Shown one piece after another: positions 12,135 through 20,887 of a stretch of DNA of 64,000 nucleotides (its first letter is position 1; every line of letters begins with the position of its first letter). The translations under genes were made by a program, and so were the position numbers. Below the pieces are notes generated by a model, which did not search any database, had not been told where the DNA came from, and worked only from the letters and a program-made list of their open reading frames with translations. The DNA comes from Flectonema sp. DT1601 (lineage: Eukaryota; Euglenozoa; Diplonemea; Diplonemida; Diplonemidae), in the NCBI GenBank assembly GCA_964019425.1, contig OZ025859.1:1-64000 (forward strand). The letters are read 5' to 3'.

Positions 12135-12492
12135 GCTAGGAAGGGTCTTAACGCAAAGCGTTTTCCCACCGGCCGATTTTAGGCCGTGGTCGAACATGCA
12201 ATTATACAAGCATGCGGTGCCGTTTTCCCATTACCCCTTCGTGAATGAGTTGCTTCGTGTTAACTTGGTTCTCCGTTGTCTTTCTCACCATTGATTTCTT
12301 CAGCTGAGAAAATGGGAAAGCTTGGACGACATGAGCCTTATGATGTTAGTATCTTGTTATGTGGTTAATATGTGTGATTGTTTTTATCAGACTCTCTTTT
12401 ATGACTTTTCCTTTCAACAGTACTTCACTGAGAATGCCGAGCGGTTCCCCGTAAACCTGCAAATCTGGGATGTTATCAGTCAGCCATCCTAA
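12135..12492 (+). CDS. probable 3' end of a spliced host gene, function unknown
   Basis: Three exons can be joined in frame with canonical splice sites: 12135-12256, 12304-12344 and 12421-12492 (stop TAA). The introns are 47 nt (GTGTTAAC...TTTCTTCAG) and 76 nt (GTTAGTAT...CTTTCAACAG), with pyrimidine-rich ends. The predicted C terminus is about 77 residues, hydrophilic and Pro/Phe-rich, ending with a NLQIWDVI segment that faintly recalls the switch II region of small GTPases. That likeness is too short to use. The upstream exon (before the acceptor at 12133-12134) was not found. No transcript evidence is available; the call rests on two clean introns that keep the frame. Confidence 0.35.
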
Positions 12493-12596
12493 GACAGTAA
12501 GAGACTGCTACACAACCATTCCTGCTCCCTCTCCTTTCCACATTGTCTTCTGCATCAACAAAAAGGTCACCTAACAATCAACAATGTTCACTGGCC

Positions 12597-12827
12597 TTAA
12601 GGCTGTTCATGCCTATGATTTTGAATCTTCTGCTCTTGGAACAGGGTGGAATCAAACCACACAACTACAACATCTCCTGTCGATAGTGTGGCTATCTCTG
12701 CTTCATAAGCAGGATCTTGAGTTTCAGCAACCCGCACTCCCTTTTCAGTTACGGGGGCAACCGTCGGAGTCATCGCATTCGCTAGTGATGTGATCCACAG
12801 CAAGGCAACCAACAGCGGACAAATCAT
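12597..12827 (-). pseudogene. truncated copy of the 5' end of the 1481-aa secreted protein gene
   Basis: Starting at the ATG at 12827, it encodes the same signal peptide (PLLVALLWITSLAN) and the next 55 or so residues as the gene starting at 18456, with few substitutions, then diverges and stops. It is the coding part of a larger duplicated block (12640-12945 matches 18275-18570). It lies 3' of the full gene and on the same strand. It might yield a short secreted peptide, but truncation after the first repeat blade suggests a dead copy. Confidence 0.75.
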
Positions 12828-13795
12828 TTTTTTATTTTTGCTCCAGAGAACTGATTGACAATAAAGTGACAGGAAGTTGCTACGCTTGCAAAGAACACAC
12901 ATATGTGTTAAGAAAATAAAATAAAAAAGATACAAGTACAATGATAAATACTAATCCCAGACCTGGATGATAAAAATAATTTTGTAATTTGCATGATTCA
13001 AATACCACGTGGGGGTTGGATAACTATTTGGTCGCAAACATCATTTTGTAGTGCAGCGTTTTCCGTTGATAATCTTTCTCCTTCAGTTGTTGTTTTACAT
13101 AATAACTTTGCCTGTTGTGTGTTCTCAGTGAATGTGTCATCACTTTCTTGTGTTTTACGAAGAATGATGTTTTGTAGGTTCTTCACTTCACCATGTAGAG
13201 CTTCCTTTATAAGTCTTCGCGCTCCTGTTAAACCATGGCTAAGTTATAATGAGTGATTGCACATGAGTACTGCCTTCTGGGGAAGAGAGAACAGATCAGT
13301 AGTGTATTGTCTATGAAAGAAATCTCTAACAATAATCCCTTTCTTGAGGTGAAGAACAAAATAGGGTTAAAGAATCACTTTCATAGGACTTGGTGCTGCT
13401 ACTCAGAAATCAGAAAACCCTTTTCGAACACAAAACATTTTTGCTATTTCACAGTCGCTGAGACCAATTTAACTTAAAATAAACAACTTGGTTTAGTTTC
13501 AGCGACGCAACTACAGAAAAAAGAAAATGGGAGACAAACATTGCACCGGGTCAATTTTATTTCCTTCCATTTTGTATTTTGTGTTATGTCCTCGTGTGGA
13601 GATGGGAAAAAATAAAATGATATCACTGATACGAGTGAGAGACTACTCTACACTCAACTGGGAGGATAGAAAGACTTTAAAAAAAACCAAATCGGCAGGT
13701 TCTTCCAGTGGAAAATAGATAATTTGCATCTCAAAACCTGCAAAAACACTTCAAAATGAATTTTCTTATTCAGAGAGAGGAGGACAATTTTCGAT
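12640..13795. repeat. rearranged segmental duplication of the region 18275-19260
   Basis: Three blocks match the other side of the secreted-protein gene: 12640-12945 directly with 18275-18570; about 12990-13512 in inverted orientation with about 18590-18925; and 13537-13795 directly with 19002-19260. The middle block is therefore flipped relative to its neighbours. It contains the short inverted repeat GTCGCTGA...TCAGCGAC near its end, which could have promoted the inversion. Identity is high in all three blocks. Confidence 0.85.
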
Positions 13796-14010
13796 TCGTT
13801 GTTTTTTTTTATTCATTTTTCTTTTTCTTTTTTTCTTCGTTTTCCTTTTTAATGAAACCTAACTTATTTTCAATAATAAATTAAGCAGTCATTGCGAACT
13901 TTTCGGAAAAAGGAAAAAAAAAAAAAGAGAGGAAGGGAAAGATTAAAAAACCAATTATTATTGGCTGCTAGAAAAACGGTTGAAAAGGAGCTTCTTCTAA
14001 CATACACATA
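13796..14010. other. intergenic 3' flank, T/A homopolymers
   Basis: T-rich then A-rich low-complexity DNA between the duplicated block and the stop codon of the next gene (- strand). It probably contains the polyadenylation region of that gene; AATAAA-like words are present (for example TTTATT on + near 13810). Nothing else was seen. Confidence 0.4.
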
Positions 14011-17000
14011 CTAGACCCCAAGGTACTCAGGATGCACACTTGGATCAGCGGGAACTCTGCGATCAATGCTTGAGTAAAAGGGTGTTTTCAGCAGCCATTG
14101 GATAATTCTTTCAGAACTATTAGCATCAGAAACACCATACGTAACTGAGAGACCCGAAACTTGATATCTGGCTACCGCGAATCCCGAAGTTCCCGCCAGA
14201 TTCCTGACATCATCAGCCACAATGTGAGCTCCGATACATTCAAAAGCAAAATTGAACACGCGAACAAAAACAGAATCCTCCATAATACCACTTACAGCAA
14301 ACCGATCAGTTCCAACTACCGACATACCAACGAATGGGTATGACGCGTACATTGCTGTTTTTAATGTACCTCCCTGCTTTTTAATGGTGATGTCCCCACC
14401 CAATCCGGACACCACGTAAAGTTGGCATTCGACAGCAGCGAAAACAGAACCAGACTCTTGCGCGTAGCAAACAACAACCTTGTCTCCGCTGACGTCAATC
14501 TTTGGCGAGTAAGCATTAGCACCCGATCCTGTGATGGCCACAGCCTTCAGCACCACACCCGCAGTGCTCACAACCGAAAGGCATAATTTTGTACCAGAAA
14601 CACCCACCCGCTCCATAGAATTCGCCAATACGTAGTGACCACCGGAAAGAAATTCGAAATCATAGTGAGTGAATGATTGCATTTCCGGGAAAAGTGAAAT
14701 CTGCGTTCCAAGTGGATCACCGTATTTCTGAAAAAACAGACTAGCTCCAACAGTGTCATCCCCGTCTCGGTAAACTATGGCCATTTCACTTTCCCCTTCT
14801 GCTGCTAACCTGGGAACTGCAGTTACTCCAACATCAGAGGTGGACAACTCCGTGGGATTGCCTACACCGTCTAAGGAGAATTTGTAAAAATGGTACGTCG
14901 TTCCATCGCGCAAGACCATGAAACCTGATTCACCAACAACGGAAACGTCAAACGACTGAATGCTATCGGAAACTGGATTAGTTAAAGCTCCCCCACGAAC
15001 CTCAGTTTTGGTACCATCAGGTGCTGTCTTAGAGAGCGCAGGATATCTGTCAGTACTTCCCTGAAAGTTGCAAAGGAAAAACGTCACAACACTTCCATCA
15101 GAGGTCGTCCTCGAAGTAGGCATCACAAAAATGCGGCCCCCGAGTGTCGCGCCTATCATCTCCCGAGTTTCTAATTTCCCAAATGCTCTGGAGTATACTG
15201 ACCAAGTACTTCCACCTTGCCACTCACTAGCCCATGATACCAAGATAATGTTGTTCAAAACCGCTACCGTTGAGTGAAACTGCTTCCCGGGCGTGTGGCT
15301 GTTAATCAACACATCTTCCGTAGCCGGCACCATGTCGGAAGAGAACTTCCTAAAATAAGCATCCTGAACATCCCTCGACAAATAGTAATTCCACGAAACC
15401 ACAAATGAATCGTCATCAAAGACGCAAATTGAAGAAGGGCGGTGGTTGCCTTTGGTGTTAACATTAACACGGAAGTCAGGAACAACTTTGGTGTGCGCGG
15501 AATCGGAATCGAAAACCGCAGCCATCACATTAAACAGTGCCGCGGCGCTTGCCCAAGTTACTATGAATCTAGAGTCCGAGAACAACGCAACTTCAGGGAA
15601 CGACTGACACCCCAACATCACAGTGTTTATTAAAAACTCAACTGGTTCCCTTGATGTGAAGTCTGCGGAATTATAAGTTCGTCCGTACACACCGTAACGA
15701 GACCCATCCTGACCATAAGACTGCCAAACAACGACAATCAGGGTACCATCCATTGCAACAGACGGGCTCTTCTGCGTTGCATCAGTGGTGATATGAACTA
15801 CAACTTCGGATCCTTTGCCTGAGGTCGTGAAGGGGACCATGTGAATGTCTTCAAAAGTACTCGCATCCTCATTTCTTTGCCAGACAACTACATATTTATC
15901 GCCAACTTTATCAGTAGCAACGTCGGGTCTCGCATCCTTGCCGGCAGACTCCCCGACAGTTTGTGGCGGACTCGGAACACCATCCTTATCGAACTGGCGA
16001 ACCCAGACCCGGACACCTGAAGCTAAGCTCGTCTGCCATGTCACGTAAAAACCTACCTCAGAACACGCCACACTCGGCTGGTCATGACTGGACGACGGGT
16101 CTGATATCATGAATTCCTTGTTCCCAACGGGAGCTTCAGTTGTTTCCACTATCCTCCCGAAGATTGATGAATACTCACCAGAATCCCTCACCCACACAAT
16201 TACAACTCGATCGCTTCCAATAGAACAAGACTCTGGTGAGTGTTGACTACCCTTGCGAGTACTTAAAGAAAACTCCGGTCCGCTATCGAGAGCAACGGGT
16301 TTAGTAATTAGCAGTGCGACAACTATTCTATCGTTAATTAAATAGGCCAGTGACAGCCCGGTTGGGGTGGTGATTAAACTAGGCACAAAGAAATTGTAGT
16401 AATTATATAGAATTGGGTTGACACTATTAGATATTTCAGTACCAAACTTGTCCATGTGACAGATACCGACGGCTATTTCGGCTGACCTTCCTGGAAATTG
16501 ATGGCGCAATCTGAACGCAACGTAAATCGAGTCATCAACGGGGGACGGAGCTATGGATACTGCATGTGGTTGAACATTTCCTTCACTTGCACCATAGTCA
16601 ATTGATATCCATCTTCCAAGATCAGGGGAATCTATTCTGAAAGAATAGACGTTGGATGCATACTTAGGTTGAGATAAATGTACGAACACAAGCACACTTT
16701 TATCAGAAAACATGTGAGCAGATATTCGAAAGGGTTCACCACCGCCAGAACCTACAGGATGTATGTCAGGGTCACTTGGGTTTCCTATTTCCGTGATTTC
16801 CTTGTACTTTACTATGTCACCCTGGGTTCTGTAGGTGTAAACGACCACACTTTTCTCCCCGTGACAAGCTAAATCCAAAGAATCTCGACTACTGTCGAAA
16901 TTTTCGTCTGTAAAGAGGTGTACTGCGGGCTTGTTGCTAAAATGCGCTTCGAACTTACCTGAGGCAGATACAACAACAACACGAAGTTCATTACCACACA

Positions 17001-18456
17001 CTTGACCCACCACCGTACTACCTTCAAGTGTTAGAAACACCGTCGGTGTCTCTGACCCAATTGTGATTCTGAGTATTTTTTGTTGATGTTGGGCCTCTGC
17101 TGGACTGCACAGTACAAAGAAAGTATCCGTATTCGGCAAACTGCCTAAAATTCTGGGATAATAATCGGGGGAATTGTACCCGATAATATTATATTGTCTT
17201 AGAACACCGTCTTTGATAAATTGATAGAACAGGGGATTATCTGTTTTACTCCTGTACATAAACACTCTCCCACCTGTATCTATTCTAGCGGATGATTCAT
17301 AAGAAATGGAACTGCTATCATTACTTATTACCCGAACTTCAGGAACGCTTTGGTATGTAGCATACAGAGCATGGCTGCTGGAATCTATATAAATTACAAA
17401 CCATCCCCCCTGCCCGAGCTGTGCTGCAGACACGATAGTCACTTCTCTGTGAGAAATGCTTCCATCATGTGGGCTGGGGTAGGGATCAAAGTCCTTGTTC
17501 AAGTAGTCGAGGGATTCTTTATTAAATAATACAATATTGTAGTCGTTTTCTACGGAACCAAGACCAAGTGCCAGGTGGGGGTCTGCATAACTTTCAGAAG
17601 TGGGATTAAAAGTAATAGGATTCAAATTCAACAATCTGAATTCAGAAGAAGAGTCGGAGTACATTCCCAAAATAATCAGCGGAGGATCTCTTCCGTAACT
17701 TCTCGAAAAGACTATTTGTAAGTAACCATCACTAGGGCCAGGATCAATATCCACAACGTCTTCCGTCCGCGTGAACGAAGAGTCAAGAATCATGTAATGA
17801 GTGGAATTAGTTACCGATGTTGCGTATGCCACGACAATTTTATTTTCAGGTGTTTCAACCATGTCGAAGACACTAGGCGTTGTTGGTTGGAAAAGGTCCG
17901 TCTCCTCTGCGAAACCCGTCCCACCAACTATGAAGAATGATGCATTCGTCCCACCCTTGAACAACAACACGACTTCCCCACTTCCCAAAGCGAGGATGCT
18001 GTGTCCATCTGAAATGTGCGGAGTACTCGTATTGAAGTTCGACACGTGGGTTGCCGCCCCCATGGGACTACCGTTGGAATCAAACTCTCGACAATATAAT
18101 TCATTTCCATCTTCATAGGCCACCATGAATCCTCCGTGAGATAATGCCGCCAGATCCCGACTCTTGCGATTGAAGACGACACTGTGTGTCGACATCGCTT
18201 GGTATATTAGGAATGTCGGGCTGCCAACAGTCGGGTTGGTGTCGGTGAAAAACCGACCCTGTAATTGAAACAGGGCGGAATCAAACCACACGACCACAAC
18301 GTCTCCTGTCGAAAGGGTAGCTATCTCTGCTTCATAAGCAGGATCTTGAGTTTCAGCAACCCACACTCCCTTTTCAGTTACAGGGGCAACCGTCGGAGTC
18401 AACACATTCGCTAGTGATGTGATCCACAGCAAGGCAACCAACAGCGGACGAATCAT
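14011..18456 (-). CDS. large secreted repeat protein, beta-propeller-like (1481 aa)
   Basis: One uninterrupted frame. I chose the ATG at 18456 because it starts a clear signal peptide (MIRPLLVALLWITSLAN). The possible upstream ATG at 18576 would add a non-conserved leader: against the duplicate at 12.8 kb, this leader differs by compensating indels, as a 5' UTR would. The mature protein consists of many 45-60-residue units of the form P-x-V-A-hydrophobic-x-x-G-x-hVVVW-x-S-x-x-D...VY-x-R-x-F-x-x-x-G, clearest around residues 790-1060 (for example VVVWQSYGQDGSRYGVYGR). This resembles the repeats of large bacterial and protist extracellular proteins that fold as beta-propeller or beta-sandwich blades. 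There is no C-terminal membrane segment or GPI signal that I can see, so it is probably released or surface-attached by other means. Substrate or partner unknown. Its 5' end and upstream region were duplicated downstream. Confidence 0.85.
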   Translation of the reverse strand: MIRPLLVALLWITSLANVLTPTVAPVTEKGVWVAETQDPAYEAEIATLSTGDVVVVWFDSALFQLQGRFFTDTNPTVGSPTFLIYQAMSTHSVVFNRKSRDLAALSHGGFMVAYEDGNELYCREFDSNGSPMGAATHVSNFNTSTPHISDGHSILALGSGEVVLLFKGGTNASFFIVGGTGFAEETDLFQPTTPSVFDMVETPENKIVVAYATSVTNSTHYMILDSSFTRTEDVVDIDPGPSDGYLQIVFSRSYGRDPPLIILGMYSDSSSEFRLLNLNPITFNPTSESYADPHLALGLGSVENDYNIVLFNKESLDYLNKDFDPYPSPHDGSISHREVTIVSAAQLGQGGWFVIYIDSSSHALYATYQSVPEVRVISNDSSSISYESSARIDTGGRVFMYRSKTDNPLFYQFIKDGVLRQYNIIGYNSPDYYPRILGSLPNTDTFFVLCSPAEAQHQQKILRITIGSETPTVFLTLEGSTVVGQVCGNELRVVVVSASGKFEAHFSNKPAVHLFTDENFDSSRDSLDLACHGEKSVVVYTYRTQGDIVKYKEITEIGNPSDPDIHPVGSGGGEPFRISAHMFSDKSVLVFVHLSQPKYASNVYSFRIDSPDLGRWISIDYGASEGNVQPHAVSIAPSPVDDSIYVAFRLRHQFPGRSAEIAVGICHMDKFGTEISNSVNPILYNYYNFFVPSLITTPTGLSLAYLINDRIVVALLITKPVALDSGPEFSLSTRKGSQHSPESCSIGSDRVVIVWVRDSGEYSSIFGRIVETTEAPVGNKEFMISDPSSSHDQPSVACSEVGFYVTWQTSLASGVRVWVRQFDKDGVPSPPQTVGESAGKDARPDVATDKVGDKYVVVWQRNEDASTFEDIHMVPFTTSGKGSEVVVHITTDATQKSPSVAMDGTLIVVVWQSYGQDGSRYGVYGRTYNSADFTSREPVEFLINTVMLGCQSFPEVALFSDSRFIVTWASAAALFNVMAAVFDSDSAHTKVVPDFRVNVNTKGNHRPSSICVFDDDSFVVSWNYYLSRDVQDAYFRKFSSDMVPATEDVLINSHTPGKQFHSTVAVLNNIILVSWASEWQGGSTWSVYSRAFGKLETREMIGATLGGRIFVMPTSRTTSDGSVVTFFLCNFQGSTDRYPALSKTAPDGTKTEVRGGALTNPVSDSIQSFDVSVVGESGFMVLRDGTTYHFYKFSLDGVGNPTELSTSDVGVTAVPRLAAEGESEMAIVYRDGDDTVGASLFFQKYGDPLGTQISLFPEMQSFTHYDFEFLSGGHYVLANSMERVGVSGTKLCLSVVSTAGVVLKAVAITGSGANAYSPKIDVSGDKVVVCYAQESGSVFAAVECQLYVVSGLGGDITIKKQGGTLKTAMYASYPFVGMSVVGTDRFAVSGIMEDSVFVRVFNFAFECIGAHIVADDVRNLAGTSGFAVARYQVSGLSVTYGVSDANSSERIIQWLLKTPFYSSIDRRVPADPSVHPEYLGV

Positions 18457-18589
18457 TTTTTTGTTTTGCTCCACAAGAACTGATTGACAATAAAGTGACA
18501 GGAAGTTGCTACGCTTGCAAAGAACACACGTACGTGTTAAGAAAATAAAATACAAAAGATACATGTATTCTCCCATTTTCCTTGTTCCG

Positions 18590-19260
18590 AAGGTGCGTCG
18601 CTGAAACTAAACCAAACCCAAGTTGTCTCTTTTAAGTTACTTTGGTCTCAGCGACTGTGAAATAGCAAAAATGTTTTGTGTTCGTAAAGGGTTTTCTGAT
18701 TTCTGAGTAGCAGCACCAAGTCCTATGAAAGTGATTCTTTAACCCTATTTTGTTCTTCACCTCAAGAAAGGGATTATTGTCAGAGGTTTCTTTCATGGAC
18801 AATACACTACTGATCTGTTCTCTCTTCCCCAGAAGGCAGTACTCATGTGCAATCACTCACTATAACTTAGCCATCATGGTTAATAGTTATCCAACCCTCA
18901 CGTGGTATTTGAATCATGCGAATTATAAAATTATTTTTATTTAAATGAGGGCCTCGATCTGTCCCTTCCAAGTCTGGGATTAGTATCATTGAGTACTTGT
19001 AAAAACATTGCACCGGGTCAATTATATTTCCTTCCTATTTTGTATTTTGTGTTATGTCCTCGTGTGGAGATGGGAAAAAATAAAATGATATCACTGATAC
19101 GAGTGAGAGACTACTCTACACTCAACTGGGAGGATAGAAAGACTTTAAAAAAAACCAAAACGGCAGGTTCTTCCAGTGGAAAATAGATAATTTGCATCTC
19201 AAAACCTGCAAAAACACTTCAAAATAAATTTTCTTATTCAGAGAGAGGAGGACAATTTTA
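18590..19260. repeat. upstream region of the secreted-protein gene, duplicated at 12.99-13.8 kb
   Basis: Source or sister of the rearranged duplication. It contains an inverted repeat made of GTCGCTGAAACTAAACCAAA (from about 18597) and TTTGGTCTCAGCGAC (about 18641-18656), which could form a hairpin in the promoter region of the gene. A related TTTGGTCTCAGCTAC word occurs at about 24162-24176. No coding potential recognised. Confidence 0.7.
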
Positions 19261-20099
19261 TATCATTTCGATTTCCTTTTCACTGACGATGCAAACCGGC
19301 GACATTTATTGAAACACCTATCAATCTGTTAAGAGGGGGTTAATTTGATATACTGCAGTCTTACTCAAAAAGGAACAACAATTTCTCCGACAACCTTGAC
19401 TGTCAGCAGCAGCGTAGTAAATGACTGCAAAATAAATAAATAATAAATACCACCACTGGGGAGGCAACGTGAACATAGTTGAGCGCCACTTGCCTATGTT
19501 GCAGTTAGCAGGTTTTTTATAAAACTTCATGAGTACTTAATTAATACATTTATATTGTCTTGAAAATTAAACCACGAACACCAGAAGGAGGGAAGACTGT
19601 TTGATTTGGTTCATACGTCTGTATTGTATCAGAGCTCAATTTAAAAAATAAACTCATGACACAAGTGACTAAAATGTTAATACAGGCTAACACCAATGTT
19701 TCTAACTTATCTGCATACATGTCTCTTTTTCCGTGTTGTCATTCAGTGCAGTACGGAATCGTCTTTGAAAATTTCAGCAGATGGTGAAACAGGTTATGAA
19801 ATATTGAAACGCAGCACAGAAGGGGAGTGAAACTTTGACAATGTAAAAACAGCAACAACTTTAGGGTATTAAAACAAAATTAATATCAAAGTACTTGATT
19901 GGTCTCCAAGTTTTAAAAAAAAGAAAACTAAAGTTGGAAATCCGAAATCCCATAACTGCCGTCGAGTATGGCAAATTACCTAAATGGAATTTTGAAAAAT
20001 TTTGTTACAACAAACTTGGTTTCGGGCTAAGATTAAAAACAATCTTTCTTCGGACCATTCCTTACCCAGCCCTCTTCAGCGAAGAAAGCAAGGAGGACT
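19261..20099. other. intergenic, pieces of dispersed repeats
   Basis: 19325-19400 resembles 53085-53150 (the run GGAACAACAATTTCTCCGACA is shared). About 19650-19790 is a deleted copy of the 178-bp MITE seen at 34450 and 50892, with the same flanking AAGTGACTAAAATGTTAATACAG as at 34.42 kb. About 19825-19860 resembles 59575-59620 (TGACAATGTAAAAACAG). No gene recognised. Confidence 0.55.
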
Positions 20100-20640
20100 G
20101 CGGTGCCAGGCCTGTCCTACTTATCATGTTTGCCCTTCTCTTAGGTAGTTAGTATCATTAATTTTAGAACAGAAAAGTGAGAATAAGAAAAGTAGAGATT
20201 AATAAAAGAAAAGTATTCATTTCTGCAGTTTCCTAACATCAAAGGGTAATAGAATATGTAGTTTCAGGAGCCTTAATCTTATACCACTTGTCTCTTTTTA
20301 GTCCTTCATCAGTAAGTTCTAAGGGACTTCATTCTATGTTGAAGTTGCTATCGTTCAAAGATAAAAATCCATCGGAGCTCGCCAGGATAGGGCTAGCAAT
20401 GTTTATTTGCTTTTGCTCAATTTGAATTTTTGACGTCTGGTCGTTTCACTATTACAGTCGAGTTATTAGATGAGTCGTCATCCAATTTGCGTTTTACTTT
20501 ATCTTCGCATACCATCAATGGTCCCATTCGCAGGTGTCATTGTAACATCCATATCAGTCTGACCTTTTAATGGTATCATATGGAAACTATACTTAGTTTC
20601 GTAGTTAGAATATGAGTTTATTATAAAAAAGTGCACTAAA
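20100..20640 (-). mobile_element. PLE type B, 3'-end fragment
   Basis: The - strand carries the last 60 or so codons of the type B Penelope-like ORF (about 20400-20610; same ending as the copy at 32361) followed by its 3' repeat with a hammerhead-like core. The rest of the element is absent. It lies directly beyond the 3' end of the type A element in the same orientation, so the two form a head-to-tail pair. Tandem and 5'-truncated copies are usual for Penelope-like elements. Confidence 0.8.
20251..20335 (-). ncRNA. hammerhead-like ribozyme motif, PLE copy 1
   Basis: On the - strand: CTGATGA (20306-20312), 40 nt able to pair at its ends (AGGA with TCCT), then GAAA (20262-20265). These are the invariant blocks of the hammerhead core. 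Hammerhead motifs are known in the terminal repeats of Penelope-like elements. The stem III loop and the cleavage site would be in the CTACATA just after GAAA. I could not draw a canonical stem I: TAGAA can pair with TTCTA, but 4 nt away from the core. Confidence 0.45.
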
Positions 20641-20701
20641 ATAAAATATAAAAAAGAAAAGTTATAAAAACACATTGTTCTGCTGTTCCATAATACACTG
20701 T

Positions 20702-20782
20702 GGAATACGTAGTTTCAGGCCTTAATCTTATACTACTTGTCCCTCTTAGGCCTTCATCAGTAAGTTCTAGGGACTTCATTCC
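20702..20782 (-). ncRNA. hammerhead-like ribozyme motif, PLE copy 2
   Basis: CTGATGA at 20754-20760, GAAA at 20713-20716 (- strand), 37 nt between them whose ends AGGCCT and AGGCCT form a perfect 6-bp stem II. After GAAA comes CTACGTA, which permits a minimal stem III (A-U, C-G) with cleavage after GTA. It is the best-formed of the four copies. Stem I remains non-canonical. Confidence 0.5.
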
Positions 20783-20887
20783 AGTTAAATAATAAATCGG
20801 ATCCATCAATTGGTCTATTTCAAAAGAACTGATTTCTTAATGTCCATCGGAGCTCGCCAGGACGGGCTAGCATATATTTGCTTTTGA

